Source: Bolinopsis microptera (Eukaryota > Ctenophora > Tentaculata > Lobata > Bolinopsidae). From it: a stretch of 64,000 bases of DNA. Of this stretch, positions 12,040 through 25,478 are shown one piece after another. The DNA lies in assembly GCF_026151205.1 (NCBI RefSeq), contig NC_087083.1:928001-992000 (forward strand). Direction: 5' to 3'. A program made the position numbers and the translations under genes. The notes beneath the pieces were generated by a model, which was not told the origin of the DNA, did no database searches, and saw only the letters and a list, made by a program, of their open reading frames with translations. The first letter of the stretch is position 1, and every line of letters starts with the position of its first letter.

Positions 12040-12362
12040 AACCTGTTTACGATGTCGTATCATTTTGTGACGATGTTTACAACAACTGACCTATACTTGA
12101 ATCAACTGTATCCGTGAATCGCCCTTATATAGATTTCCCCCGCAAAATGTAACCTATTTACGAAGTCGTATCATTTTGTGACGATGTTTACAACAACTGA
12201 CCTATACTTGAATCAACTGTATCCGTGAATCGCCCTTATATAGATTTCCCCCGCAAAATGTAACCTATTTACGAAGTCGTATCATTTTGTGACGATTTTT
12301 ACAACAACTGCCCTATACTTGAATCAACTGTATCCGTGTATCGTCCTTATATAGAGTTTTCC
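12040..12362 (+). repeat. Triplicated 111-bp unit inside the TIR element
   Basis: Three almost identical units contain TCGTATCATTTTGTGACGAT and CAACTGTATCCGTG, with a period of about 111 bp. Each carries one reversed copy of the element's word (TTGTGACGATGTTTAC). Confidence 0.88.
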
Positions 12363-13059
12363 CGCCTTCCAAACCAAAATCAGATATAAATGATTTCGGA
12401 AATTCACCCAGAATTTCAAATTCCATATTATGTGACAGAATTTACATCATTTACCAATAACCAAGTGCATATATTTACTAACTTTTCAAAACAACATATT
12501 TTAGGGCTATGATTGGCAGAAGAACCATCAAATAATGAGTTGAAAGGGTTTTGAGGACACCTCACAGTAGAAAAGAGGTCTCGTATTCTGAGTGTGACAA
12601 AGTTTACGAAATATTGCCTTAAAGCCGTTCGATCACTGCCCTTTAACCAATGTTGAATCATAATTGTTATATTGACCTAATGTACTATATTTTAGACCAA
12701 AAAATGCTCATCGGGCAGCTATGGTAAACAATGTCACAAAAATGTGACATTTTTTACATTATAGTGCCTAAAAGCAATACATTTTATTCCTGAGCAGTGC
12801 ATATGGGAGTATGGGTCACGTGGCTAATGTTCAGAACTTATGAACATGCTAGATTAATAGATGCTAAAATTAAGCCACTATCGTCGAAAACGCTATTTTA
12901 GAAATTTACCAATATCCTCAAACTTCAATGAACGTGTCCTTTTAAATCCATTTTTCATATAGTAAGCAATAAAAGCAGTCGTTATTGTTAAGCAGTAAAC
13001 ATGTTGAAATATGTGTTTATGATCAGTGTCTTATGACTATGTCACCTATCAACTTCATC

Positions 13060-14790
13060 AAATGGGTTCGAAATGTTTGAAAAGTTCGAAATGGAAAATT
13101 TTTGAAAAAAATTCAACGGACTTTCGTGACTCGAATTGTTTAATTTCGTTTACAAGACGCCAGACGGAAGAACAAACAGTAAAGCAACAAGTAAATTGAA
13201 TCATGAGGTTGGGCGGGATGGAAGAACCTAGGTTTATTTTTCTTCCTAATTTCTCCAAAATCTAATAAGCGGAAAGCTGATGAACTATTGACTTATCCGA
13301 CATATGATCAGTGATAAAATTACACTAATTGGTACCCCTATCAGTGTTTATTTACAAGTCCTGCGTTTACAAGACTTCCGTCTGGCGTCTTCTAAACGCG
13401 TTTCCGTATTTTGTACTTAATATATCACGTACCTACGGCTGAAAAAGTTCGAAGCATATTATACATATATGCGAATTGTTTATTCACGAATCGGGTAACT
13501 CGGTTTGTGCCCGAGGTGTGCCCGAGCATCGGCAGATTACCGAGTTGCCGCGAATCGTGACGCTAATTGATTATTTCCGTCTCGTTTAGAAATAGATGCT
13601 CTCCATTTCTGAGGGACGGTTATTATACTTTCACGATTAAAAATGTGAAGGCAGTTTGAGTTAAGGGCCTCATTTGCGACCATAGGTAGTTAGTTCCCTG
13701 TTTATTGGGCGACATCTGTTCGACAGCGACATCTGTTCGACAGCGACATCTGTCCGACTCAGAAAATAGGTTATTCGGACAATAGTTTATGTCGGATCCT
13801 ACCATACGATTTTCTTGAAACTTTCCATAAAGTATGGTGGTATAGGACGGATAATATGTGTAAGTTTGAGCGAGTTTCTATGTGCCAAATTTGAGATATC
13901 ACCTTAAACACAAAAAATATCTCCAAATCGGTGGTTTGCAGTAGTTGAGGTTCCGCAAGGCATATATCTGAAGATCCAACGATACGATTTTCTTGAAACT
14001 ATCTAGATAGTAAGATAGCTCTAGTAAAATAGTGCTGTTGGACAGATGTCGCTGTCGGACAAATGTCGTGTTACCTTACCCGATTCCATTGACACCATCA
14101 AGATAACTAGCCCCATATCACCGAAACTTTAATTACGTTTCCATAATCTGAACGTGACTATAATTACGATAAGAAAAGGTTTCAAAGTTTTGGTCCTTCA
14201 AGTTTTAAAAAAAGGTCGGGTCTTTTTTGGTGCCCCATACTACTACTACTACTAAAGCCCCCTGGAGCTTTTTGTAATCCTTAATATTTTTCGCATCGAC
14301 CGATCGTTAAATTGTCCGGGATATGGTACATTTTGCTGCAAAATCAAATGATTGATGGCGCCGCCCAGTGGGTTTGCGGTTTGCGGAGGGCATTTGTCAC
14401 GCAACTGTCTTATTCTTTAGTTTTACAGCATAACAGCTTATATTATGTAAACTTCTAGTTAAACTTAAATGTAAAAAGATAAACGACTGATATATAATTT
14501 GATCTTAACGGCCCCCGGCCCTAGCACTGATAGGGGGTACCAATTAGTGTAATGTTATCACTGATCATAAGTCGGATAAGTCAATAACTCATCAGCTTTC
14601 CGCATATAAGATTTTGGAGAAATTAGGAAGAAAAATAAACCTACGTTCTCCCATCCCGCCCAACCTCATGATTCAATTTACTTGTTGCTTTACTGTTTGT
14701 TCTTCCGTCTGGCGTCTGGCGAATTGTTTATTCTCGAATCGTGACGCAAATTGTTTATTTCTTCTTGTTTAGATGCTCATTTCTGAGGGA
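13060..14790. repeat. Inverted pair of dispersed repeats around a small mirrored-word element
   Basis: The block 13130-13400 (minus) and 14520-14730 (plus) are inverted copies sharing the GGTACCAATTAGTGTAAT and TCATCAGCTTTCCGC phrases and the GAGAAATTAGGAAGA unit. The same phrases occur singly at 9.9-10.0 kb. Between the arms lies the element at 13709-14072. A (TAC)n run is at 14238-14257. No coding sequence is supported, including the 126-codon minus ORF near 14.8-15.2 kb, whose 3' part is repeat-derived. Confidence 0.6.
13709..14072. mobile_element. Short mirrored-word MITE (CGACATCTGTYCGAC)
   Basis: The left end holds three tandem copies of CGACATCTGTTCGACAG. The right end (14036-14072) holds two reversed copies, making an inverted repeat of about 32 bp. 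The interior contains a phrase (TTTGAGATATCA...CACAAAAAATAT) whose reverse-strand relative lies at 6255-6420, so the family has at least two members here. Confidence 0.6.
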
Positions 14791-15491
14791 CGGTTATACT
14801 TTCACGGTTAAAACTGCGGAGGCCGTACAGGTCCTCAATTGCAACCATAGTTCCCTGTTCCATTGACACCATCTGCATATCATCGAAACTTCAATTACGT
14901 TTCTATAGTATTTTCTGCTTTTCCTTCTCGTCAATATTAAACCAAAACTGTTACTCCCGGTGACCGATGACTGATTTTCCTTAGTGTGGTCTCTAGCACC
15001 TTCTAGAGGTTCGTTACCTTTCATTTTTGTTGTAATTACAGCATTGTGAAGATCCTTTGCTGTTATTGTCAGGCGTGGATGACTCTCGGGGCATGGCAAC
15101 CTTTCTGAATAAAAATTTTGTTTTGAGCGAGCATGATTCAATTTTTTCGCGATCTTAATGCTTATCAATATCAAAAACGTTTATATACAACTTATATGCT
15201 GATCTCATGATTATTGCATGAGTCAAGCCTTTTAAGCAGTAAGCAAGCACTGGATGATGGTGTTAAAAGTGACATGAGTCAAGATGATTAGCTTAGTGCC
15301 AGCTGGGTTGGAAACGTAAATGAGACGAGACTGCATATAAGTTTAATACTTTAACTCTCTAAGTCACCCGGGCTGATCCAGTCTTCCGGCACAATTAAGC
15401 GTTTGGTGCGGTTTGCGAAATTGACATTCGTGGTGATGGTGTTGGTTGGCCGAATATGTCATTGACAGAGAGGTAGCGGTCAACGGATTAC

Positions 15492-15643
15492 CAGGGACAA
15501 AAAGGATTTTGCGGCATGTCGAAATCGCGAAATTTCCCATTTCTCCGCGACAAATATTTGTCTAGTTTTATGTACAGCCTGTTAAATTTCGCGGTACCGC
15601 GATTTTTGGCCAAATAGAATCGCGAAATCCTTTTGGCCATGGT
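15492..15643. mobile_element. hAT-type MITE, copy 1, with 8-bp target duplication
   Basis: It starts CAGGGACAAAAAGG and ends in a degenerate reverse complement (CCTTTTGGCCATGGT). CGGATTAC flanks both sides (15484-15491 and 15644-15651). A CAGGG terminus with an 8-bp duplication is typical of hAT elements. The interior is rich in CGCGAAAT words in both orientations. A cleaner copy lies at 39437-39585. Confidence 0.82.
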
Positions 15644-15651
15644 CGGATTAC

Positions 15652-17270
15652 TGAAAAGGAGGTTTAGACTTTACCTCAGGTAGAGACATGATGCAAGAGG
15701 TAGAAAGGGTTACTGATACAGTGGGACTTAGACGGAATGAAGGGGGAAAACCCTAATTTATTACTCAGACATCGGAATCCTGTACCATTCAAGTCCCTGG
15801 GTAATAGAACAATAGAGGAATGTGGTAGACTTTACTTTCCTGTGTTCTAGAATCTGGAGACAGCGATAGTGATATGCAGGTGTAGGAAACTTTGGAATTC
15901 TAAATTTAGGAAGTCTATCAAGATCAGAGTGTTTACACATTTTAGTCGAGTCGGTGCTTTGTACGGTTCCGAGACTTGGACTATGAACGGAAATGGCTGT
16001 AAAGATGGTTGATGGTTTCTATACGCGAATGTTATGATGGCCTCAATCAATATCGTGAACCATGTCAAGCAACACAGCCTGTACTGGTGTGGAACTTCCC
16101 AAAGTTCAGCTCCAAGATAACCCAATAAAGGTTCAGACTTGCAGGCCAGGCTCAACGACATCCGGAGCGACACTGGACAAAAACTGATCTCTGGAAGCCG
16201 AGTCATGGGCATAATAACTTACTTAACATTACTAGAATAAACTATATGAGATACTGGCTGAAGTCAGTAGTTGAGATAGAACTAAACACTGTTGGAGGAC
16301 AGAAAAAATGTGGCGAACTGTTGTCAATGGATCTCGGGAACACGTCTACCCGCCTTAAGTCAAGTCAATAAGTCATCTATGATTTCATCTTAATTAATCA
16401 CACTGTGACTACTGTGCACTGACAAGACAGGTGTGACACTGTGACACAGATTATATAGATAAATTGTATTGTTAACAACTACGATAATATTATGGGGGAT
16501 TAGGATTTCCTATTTACCTTGCGGCAGGTATTATCATTGACGGCGGCTCGAAAAGGTGGGAACTTTTGGAAAGAAACTTCCATGGTACAATCTGTCATAG
16601 GTGTCGTCTTTTATTGCAGCTTCGTCGTATCTGAAACTAAATCTTCAAAAACTGGATACATAGAATAGTCTTTTCTATACATGTTTTACTATTATACATG
16701 ATACACGAAAAAAAATCGAGATTAAATCATAATATTTGAAAAAAAAGATTGTGGTTCTGATGCCATACCATCTTTCTATCATGTCGTTCTTAAAGCTCAA
16801 AATTTCACTTGACGCCTACCTTGATTCGAAACTTTTATGTTTCTGCATAGTTTCCATATTGGAAATACTCGCATATTCGCATTAATAGCAACAGATCTAA
16901 CAGTCTTGTTCTGTGAACAAGAAAAGTTTTCCTTGAAAAATATCGACGCCGTTAATTTCACTGCAATCCATGGATATTTCTTCACTAATTCTCGTTGGAT
17001 AAGGATTTGCAGTTGATAGTTGGCAGAGCAAAATCCCTCGTAATTGCAACCTACTATTTTGTACGTCAGGATATCCGACAAATTTTATTTCAAGAATCCC
17101 TCGGATCTGTCAAATTTGAGACTTGTCGCCAGAAACTCCAATGCTGTGCCATGTTCCATTCATCACGTTGGTTAATTTATGCCGAAACGACCACGGCATG
17201 CAGGACTTTGATCGAAATGTTCTCTTATGTAAGGTGCTGGAGATATTTGGTGGGGAGTTGTACTTCTCTC
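15652..17270. other. No gene recognised
   Basis: Minus ORFs of 121 and 94 codons and a plus ORF of 93 codons are present, but none shows a family motif, splice structure or neighbours that support it. No clear repeat is seen. Confidence 0.4.
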
Positions 17271-17279
17271 ATCTGAAGG

Positions 17280-17785
17280 TGGCTGGAGATATTGATGTTG
17301 TACTTCTCTCATTTCTGTAGGGCTGGTGGGATTGGTGGTGTAGTTCTATCATCTGGAGGTATTGGTGGTCTAGTTCTTCATCTGAGGTGCTTTGGTGGGA
17401 ATGGTGGGTGTTGTTATCTCTTCTGGGAGGTATTGGTGGTCTAGTTCTATCTTCTGGAGGTGCTGGTGGGATTGGTGGTGTAGTTTTATCTCATCTGAGG
17501 TATTGGGGGTCTGTTCTATCATCTGTAGGTGCGGTGGGATTGGTTGGTGTCGTTCTATCATCTGGAGGTATTGGTGGTCTATTCTATCATCTGGAGGTGC
17601 TGGGTGGGAGTGGCTGGTGTAGTCTATCTCTTCTGGAGGTTATTGGTGGTTAGTTCTATCATTGGAGGTGTGCTGGTGGGATTGGTGGTGTAGTTTTCTC
17701 AATCTGGTGGTATTGGAGGTCAGTTCTTTCATCTGGAGGTGCTGGTGGGATTGGTTGTTGTAGTTAATCTCAATTTGAAGGATTG
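17280..17785 (+). repeat. GGT-rich minisatellite, imperfect units of about 50-60 bp
   Basis: About nine imperfect units alternate ATTGGTGGT and TCATCTGGAGGT phrases. Overlapping Gly/Leu- and Ser-rich ORFs on both strands are by-products of the periodicity. Confidence 0.85.
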
Positions 17786-20700
17786 GTGGGATTTTAGGGC
17801 CATACAGAAGGTATTTCTATCATTGGACTAAAAACTATATTATTAGGGATTCAATAAATACAAGTTATTATAAATATAAATTTTCTAAATATCACAATAT
17901 GACATGATACTTTCTTGACGGGAAAGCTGGGGAATGCTCAGTGATGTTAATAAGGTTAACCTAAGTTGTCCAAGTAAAACTAGTACACACCCAATGGCTT
18001 GTAAAAGTTTACACTGACAGCGGGACTGAGGTGGTTGAATTTAAAAAGCGGGTATTACTGATTCTTTACTTTTAGCATGGGGATTTTTAATGCACGATAA
18101 CCCATTTGACGAGATGCATGCGATAGGGCAGATCAAATAAGATAAATTTTATTCAATAAGATTTACATTTGAAGGAAACGGTTCTTTTGCGAAAGGCTAA
18201 CTCTAAAAAGGCCATAGTTAGCGCTAAACTAGTGTTACTAATTGGTTACCTTCATCATCGCTTGAAAAGGTATCCAGGAGATTTCACGAAGGGATCTGTC
18301 CACGAGGACGACTCCTTTTCGCAGTGATGAACGTTTGGACGGAGGGTTGTATGTGTTACTCCGCAGTCTACTGGAAGAACGTGGTATTTATGCAATGTGA
18401 ATTGAAATTTTACCAGAGAAAATTCTTATATTTTTCTTTTGTATTTTTAATGTCAAGATAACCAATAATGTTATTTTTATTAAACAGGATTGTGTGAAAA
18501 CTGACCAGATGTTTTAGGACTTTCGCTCTGAGCTTCCAGAAGAGTGTCCGTTACTGCTTTCCTGCACTGTAGAGCAGCTCAGATATTTACCAGCTTTTTG
18601 CTCCAAGTTACTGGAAGTAATAAGAATTATATAATATATAAAAATAATAGGATTATGGCCACATGGACATCTCGACAAAACTTGAAACCAACTGCACTCT
18701 TTACGCTATTCGCAGTTCGCACAATATTATCAATAAAGAAAAATGTTTCCTTTATATATAGTTATTACCTGGATCATCAATCCCTAGGTGCGGTCTTTTG
18801 GTAGTAGTTAGGCAAGGATAGGGTAAATATTTTTCGTTCTTTGGATGTACTGCATAGAAGTGCCGCATGTTAAATGCTAATTGACGCCAAAGTGCCACTT
18901 TTTAGTGCCGCAGTGAGTGCGGTAAGTGCCCGCAATTACTTAATATGGCCGGATTTGATTTTGGATCTTTCCATACATATATATTCCCATCCTGAATTCG
19001 GAGTAGTCTAGTAAAGTATCGTTTAAAGTTTTAAATTCTAAAGCTATGTTACCTCCATCAGATTTCCTTCTGTCTCTGTCTCGTTAGTTGAGAATGTGAC
19101 AAAAAGCACAGAATGTGCAATGAGCAAAGGCACCAAACGTAACATCATTTCTAAGTAATATATATTGGTATTCGTTTCTAATACACGTGGAGAAGCAAGG
19201 TCGCTGAACAAACGACATTTATTAATGAAACCCCATCTATCTATAAAATATTATTGAATGGATGTTTGTTAACAAAATAGTGTTTAATTAAACTCCTCCA
19301 CTAGGTTCTCGTGTCTATAGTTTGATTGGTTGATGTTTAAAAAATCAGCAATAACGCCTTAAAAATGTTTTAACATAAGCGCATAGCTTACTTAACTAGT
19401 CCACTGAAACATTTCAGAAACGATGACCAAAGTTTTGTCAGAGGTACAGCAAAGGAATTTCGTCTAAAATTATGGAAATTTCATGAGAACGCTAATTATT
19501 CGAATTAGATAAGAACGTCGATCTAATTGCAAGCTCTCGAAATGAGTCGGCTGTAGTTTGAATACTAAAGTTGGTGGAGGATGGCCCTTTTTGACAGAGT
19601 CATTGATAAATCTGTGTAGGGGGGTAAGTTGAGTATTCACGTAACTATAAGAGATAAATGATCATCTCGACAGATAATTCTTAGCCTTAACCTAGTCTTT
19701 ATGGATCGCATATCTCTGAAAGCCGTCCAATAACAGCTATTAACATAGTCATTAGTCACAAGCCTTGTGTTGTCAAATGTTCATTTTGTGACAAAGGAAA
19801 ATTTATAAAATTTATAATTTATTAAAAAATTTATAAAACATGGAAATATTGATGCTTTGAAGTACCAATTTATCTGAATATATTTGGTTTACAAGGATGA
19901 GGTTTGCAAACCCGTTACAATAAAGTAATGCAAAATTATAACTTACACAAGATTATGGCCACGCATAATCATTTTTTCGCTTAGCTATTGGGGAAAAGTT
20001 ATATTAGCGCAGGCATTTTTCAAGCTCCCGCCCCCAGGCACCTGAATTATGTTGTATGTGGTACTGCTTAATTAAGGGTCATATGTATGGCAACATGACT
20101 TCTTTATAATTGTTATTTAGTGGTTAGTAACTCTCGTCCTGTTATGTGGACTGCTTGCCTTCTGGTAAAATTTTAGAAAGTAGAGTTCTCATACTCATAG
20201 CGCACATGTGGTTTGCCGTTGTGCGATGGGAATCACCTCATTTTCGTTGTTTCTTTTATAAAGTGATTTGATAGTGTTACTGAGTATGTGCTGATTATTT
20301 TAAATTACTAGTGTGACCTTTATACCTACGGCCGGATTCTGACTTTCGCAATTAAGAAGGTAGGTTCAAATAGTATGAAACGTTCAGTCCGAAACGGCAC
20401 TGAAGTGTGCAAAACAAAATCATTATCAATCCAAGAAAAATTGTAGTGACCGTAGAATACGTATAAAACAAAATTTGAAACATTTGCCACTGCGATTTTT
20501 GCGATTGAATGAATGAGGAGAACACAGTACACACCAAAACATAATTAACAAAGATAAAGTACGGTATGTACGACACTACATTGTGTAAGGGGGGAGAGGG
20601 GGTGAGGGGCAGAAAGTGCGAAACATAGTTGACAGTAAATATTATTAGGTGACTTCAAAGTACAGGTGGTAAAGCTGTGAGGGTAGAGAGTTGGGGTCAA

Positions 20701-20833
20701 TTATGGGTGGATTACTTAAGTATCACATTGTCATTGGGTAAAAACCATCAATGCCCTCTCGTGATCAACAGAAACTTCCATTCTCCTTATATGGGATCAC
20801 GTGTCTCATCACATATTTCCATTATTATATTGA
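17786..20833. other. No gene or clear repeat seen
   Basis: Over 3 kb of AT-rich sequence carries only short ORFs (86 codons or fewer) without recognisable domains. Confidence 0.4.
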
Positions 20834-21352
20834 GTTTTCTCGCTTTTTAAATCAATATCAGATATAAATGATTGCGGTAATGCACCCAAAATTGAAAATT
20901 CTAAAAAATGCTGACAGTATTTAATACTCTTTTCCTTTAACCATGTGCGACCATAATAAGTTAAAAGGATTTTGAGGGAAACCTCACAGTAAATAAAAGT
21001 GGTATCATATTATGAGTGTGGACCAAGTTATCAAAATATTGCCGTTTAACCGCTCGATCTGCCTTTAACCAATGGTTATTTACATCACATTGTTAATATG
21101 ATCTAATCTTATATATTTAAGACCAATGGAATTGGGCTGTACGTTAACTAAATTCACAAAATGTGATTATTTTAACCATTGTAGTGCCAATAAATTTTAT
21201 TTCTGTGCAGTTGCAAATGGGGAGTTATGGGTCACTTGGCTAATGTTCAGAAACTGTCTGACATGATAGTTGCCAAAATTTCGCCACACTCTCGTCGAAA
21301 ACACTATTATTTGTGTTAACCTAATATCCTCAAACTCAATAGAACGTATCCA
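20834..21352. mobile_element. Decayed right half of the 2.56-kb TIR element
   Basis: Aligns throughout with about 12.36-12.94 kb: ATCAGATATAAATGATT at the left, the pair of GTCACAAAA words degraded in the middle, and a mutated right terminus (AATATCCTCAAACT...GAACGTATCC) at 21318-21352. The left half is missing. Confidence 0.75.
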
Positions 21353-21559
21353 TATAAGCCGTGGTCAGTATTTGTGTAACATTTTGATGAACGAAAGTAC
21401 AAGACAAGTAATGCTCATTGTTGAAAGATTGTTTCTGCACTAAAAGATTGGTGGTAGTCTGTTTGTCTCATGTTTCTAGCAGCGTTCATGAGATTTGAGA
21501 TTTTAATTTGTGGGTGATAGTGGATACAAATATGTAAAAACTTAAAACTATTGTATCAT

Positions 21560-21905
21560 AATACGAATATACACGCTACTGGCTACCACGTTCTTGTGAT
21601 TAACCCAGGATTTGGTTTCGGATCGGACATCAGAACAACGACAGAATGAAAATGTCTGCAAGGTTTACCATAACGTGGCCTGAGAAAAACTGCAGGTTAA
21701 TGTCGTTGCTGGTATGGTGATGGAGATCTTCCACATAATATGAAGTAGAATAAACATTTTAAACCGTCCTGCGACGCTGTAGAGGACATCAGAGATTGAA
21801 TAGGTCCCCTAAATGAAGATCCGTAATTCAGTAATCCCTTGTGTTGAAAGCGTTGTACGCTTTCAAGCTTGCTGGATGTCCGTATCTTGGAGGTGTGCCA
21901 GCTTT
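21560..21905 (+). repeat. Dispersed about 345-bp repeat, copy 1
   Basis: Shares GGATTTGGTTTCGGATCGGA, CTGCAGGTTAATGTCGT and GCTGGATGTC phrases in the same order with 26875-27222. Its class is unknown and no termini could be defined. Confidence 0.7.
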
Positions 21906-21930
21906 TTTTTGTCGAACCTTGTTTGCTATT

Positions 21931-21966
21931 TACTAATATATAAAGCGGAGACGATATATATATGTA
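21931..21966 (+). repeat. Helitron-like element, 5' fragment
   Basis: TACTAATATATAAAGCGGAG followed by ACGATATATATATG matches the 5' end of copies A and D. The rest is absent. Confidence 0.5.
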
Positions 21967-22429
21967 AAATGTGTTTTTTTGTTGGGGACGGGCCCGAAGT
22001 TACCAGCCAAATGTTTACTCAAAAAAAATAAACTATATATATTATAAGTGTTATCAATTCAAAACACAAAGCTCACCCCAAACCCCCAAGATTAAGAATT
22101 CATTAAAACGATTAATTGTATATCATGGAGCTTGTCGAACAAAACATAGACAGAGATCATATAAAGTTGGCCTTTTGTTGAATTTGTCATATTAATGCGC
22201 TTTAGTGTTGATAGAGTGGAAAACAGGCGGCATAGCTACGGCTAGCTAGCTATTCCAAAATTTTTAAAAATTTAACGACTGTTATCTGTCGCATAGTATA
22301 ATGCCGTTTTTGCTGGCGGTATGTGATGGGCGTGTAATGAGATGGTATGCTGTGAATTTGAGTCGGTGATGGCGTGCTTATGAGACAGGAGTTATTATTA
22401 GCATTTCGGTTGATGCTGCGCTCTGATTA

Positions 22430-24674
22430 CCTTAGGTTCCCGTTATATTGTATAAATTAAAGTTAGGCCATTCGTCTGCAATGCCCTCGTTTTGTTGATC
22501 AAGAGCATGATTTTTTATACACCTTTTGTAGATGTTAAGGTTGAATAGACCTTGGCAAAGGAGTTGCTGCGACACTATATTGTTTATTCTAATAGTGGAC
22601 CCTTTGTAGAATACTGATTTATTGTAAGGGTTGTTTAACCGTTTCATCTGACCATGTAGTTGTAGGACTCGAATCCGGATCGGCGGTACTGTTAAATATT
22701 TGGTGCACTGTTAAGGGTATGTTTTAATTATAGAGGGAGGCACTTAGAATTGGGAAGTTTTTCGCTTATGTATTATAAAAACTAAGCGTTCCTTTACGAT
22801 GGATTTCTATGAACTGTCAATATTTGTGTACATTAAGAACCAGATTGGTACATGCTGGTGGTGTACATCTTTGTACCAGTAAATTTACGAAACTGGTAGT
22901 ATTGCTCTAAGACTCCATTTTTTGTTTTACAAATAGTGTTTTATATGGCGAGTTAGCAGCAAAACCATGACGAGGGAGCAGTAATTAAGTGAGACTGCAC
23001 GCATAAGCTGTGATATCATTTGTAAACGTGCTTCCAGAGGCAAATATTTTTTAAGTTTGTACAGACTCCCAATGTATCTGGCCATTTTCATTTTCATGGC
23101 AGAATATATGTTGCGACCAGTTCAGTTTGTTAAATATTATATCTCCTATGATAACGGGCTTCTGTTTTTCTTCTCGATTGTGAACACCAGAATTTTTTAC
23201 CATCGCGATAATGTGGTTTCTTTGCCGAGAAGATCTTATAATTCGTTTTTTTTTAATGATTTAGAAAGCTAATCGTTGTTATCTACCCATTTATCTTAGA
23301 CATCGTAAGGAATTTTGGCTTATCATAATCCTCGTCATATTTTCTCCTGTTAGGGAAAATGTTTGCAATCATCTGGTACATGTTGAAATTAAGCTTATTT
23401 TGCTATTTTGTGGAAGATCGGTTTAGTCGATTATTAAAAAGGAGAGGTCCAAAATTGAACCTTGGGGTACCCGTAATTATGGGGTGGCTGAGATTCAGAG
23501 GATCCATTTGATACATACTGGTTTATGGTTCATAGATATGATTTAAAACCAGTTTAAGTAGAACCTCTGATGCATAGTGCTCGAGCTTATTCAGGAGTAT
23601 GGATTGATCCAACAAGGTCAAAAGGCTTTGCTATAGTCAATCAATTGGAGCAAAGTAACATTGTTTTTTTTGGGTCATTGAATGAGGATTTCTGTCTTTA
23701 GCATTAAGAAGCGCCTTGTTTTCACATGGACCTACCTGGGCGGAAGCCGTTATTGATTTTCACAATAGTTATTGTAGGTTTCAAGAAATTTTATGACTCG
23801 ATTCATTGCATAGCTTTTTCGTAGGACTTTTGGTAGGAAACCAGTGGCAAGTAGAGATATCGGTCTGTAAATTTTTGTGCAGTTTTAGATCACCTTTACT
23901 GTACAGGAAACTACTTTTGCCGTCTTTTCAAGGCTTGGGGAAAGACCCCCTTGTTCGGAACGAGTGATAAACAACGTGGGCCAATACCTGGGAGTTAAAA
24001 TTATGACAGCTGTTGGCTATTTAGATGGTTGGATCTTGGTGTCAAGAGTGCTTTATTCTTAAATAGGTAATTAATCGTCTTGAACTTCGGTAGGTGTGAC
24101 TGTTTTATGTAGTTACTATTTGGAGAAGGGTTGCGAAGTGTACCTGGCCCGCCAGGATCGAAAGTGGTCCTAATACTAATTCAGATTTGATTTGTTTGGA
24201 GCGTGTTTGAGAAGTGATCATTAAATTTTTCTGCTACTGCTGCCGGAGTGCTGGACTTGTCCGTTTTCGTCCGACAGTTTTATTGATGTAGGTTAGCTGG
24301 CTTCCTATTCAGAAGGACCGTTAATCATCTGCCCTTGCCTTCTTAGATTTATACGTTGTGCTGATCGAAAGGAATTTTTTGTTGTGTATGTTTTGGGCTT
24401 TTGTAAACGGGTTTGGTGCATAACTTTTCTTACGGTCGTATTTTAGCTGGTTCCGACACAATGGTGCATTATCTAATCTTGATTTGCCTGTTTTTTTCGT
24501 TCTTATTGCTTCTTCATGACTGGGCCTGTTGCCATGGTTTGGGATTAACACGTTCATTTTGTCTGCGCTCGACTGTCTTTTTATTGGGTAGGCAGCGTTA
24601 TAAATCTGTTTGTAAGCCGAATTTAAACAATCAAACTGCTGGTTAGCATCATGGGTATGGTTTATCCGTACCAT
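22430..24674 (-). pseudogene. Heavily decayed CR1/L2-like LINE reverse transcriptase
   Basis: Read on the minus strand, the motifs appear in LINE order but in shifting frames. A 117-codon ORF at 24321-24674 resembles the linker upstream of the RT (AYKQIYNAAYPIK). YRPISLLATGFLPKVL follows near 23.87 kb, NGFRPGRS near 23.74 kb and DYSKAFDLVGS near 23.63 kb. A GTPRFNFGPLLF relic of the GVPQGS box lies near 23.45 kb. Many stops separate these pieces. It is clearly more ancient than the LINE at 1-4.8 kb. The ends are approximate. Confidence 0.75.
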
Positions 24675-24907
24675 TTTACGGACACAACGGCATCAACTTT
24701 AACGCAATTTTCGTTATAAACCGTAAAAGATATACAACTGAAACTTTTTTGACTGGGTCAAATGCTTTAATGGCTCCATCAGCATGAAATAATACAAAAA
24801 TTGGGCCAAGGAATAGGAATCTTTAAAAACGCTAATTAAATAGGTAATATTTATTTGTGTCTTTTGTGTGCTGGACACCATTTTAGGGTTTTCGGGTTTC
24901 CTGCTAG
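24664..24907 (+). mobile_element. Non-autonomous Helitron-like element, copy C (5' truncated)
   Basis: Matches copies A and D from the ATCCGTACCATTTTAC region to the 3' end CTGCTAG, followed by T. The 5' TC end and the AAAGCGAGACG block are missing. Confidence 0.65.
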
Positions 24908-25478
24908 TGGTCTTAATTGATGGGGTTTGCCTAAGATAGATCGTTGGAGGACGTGAACCCCCGGGTCTCTTAGTGGCCTTAAGGGGCGAGTGATTGTCTT
25001 TTTTATACTGAGTACTGGTACAGTTCATAACAAAAGAGTTGACGAGAGCACTGCGTGATTGGTGTCTGTGACACATATCTCATAATTGTCTTTGTCATTT
25101 GTGTTGTGCCATTTTATTTCGTTCAGACCATTTTATGACACTATTATGTTGTTTTGTAAAATATTTACAATGCGGTTAGTAACGGATAATAATGGAGTAC
25201 CGTACACATTTTTTTGTGAATGTCAAAAGACAAGTAGAAGTCGATTGATCGACAAAAGAAAACCGCACAATACATAATTTGGTGGTAAACGGCTCTTCGC
25301 AGAATTAGTAAAAACGGTTTTTAAAACCCGTTTTTAAAGTATTAAATTAATAAAAACCCCGCCCGCATCAGAGTCAAAAATTAGTTGGATCTACCCAGTT
25401 CAATCTTGTTGGGTCATTTTCAATCGAGATTGTATGCCAACACAAAAGCACAAACTAACTGACAAAATATGTATTATA

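Larger units (their letters stand above)
10380..12939. mobile_element. 2.56-kb TIR transposon filled with mirrored subterminal words
   Basis: Perfect 36-bp terminal inverted repeats start GGACACGTTCATTGAAG at 10380 and close at 12939. A TTTT duplication flanks the element (10376-10379 and 12940-12943). The same host repeat without the element sits at 31.93 kb, giving an empty site with a single TTTTT. The interior has no coding sequence. It carries about 17 copies of a word close to TAAATTTCGTCACA. These run forward from 10448 to 11870 and reversed from 12060 to 12750, with mixed orientation only at 10587-10620 and 12724-12760. Such arrays usually serve as transposase-binding subterminal repeats. 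I cannot assign a superfamily. Confidence 0.85.

Noticed and set aside
14794-15174. 126-codon minus ORF as a gene
   Set aside because: Its 3' part matches dispersed repeat sequence near 13.6-13.7 kb, and no domain or splice context is visible.
15847-16212. 121-codon minus ORF as a gene
   Set aside because: No recognisable motif, no splice context, and codon content looks random.
17370-17653. Overlapping 60-90-codon ORFs (Gly/Leu- and Ser-rich)
   Set aside because: Artefacts of the GGT-rich minisatellite.
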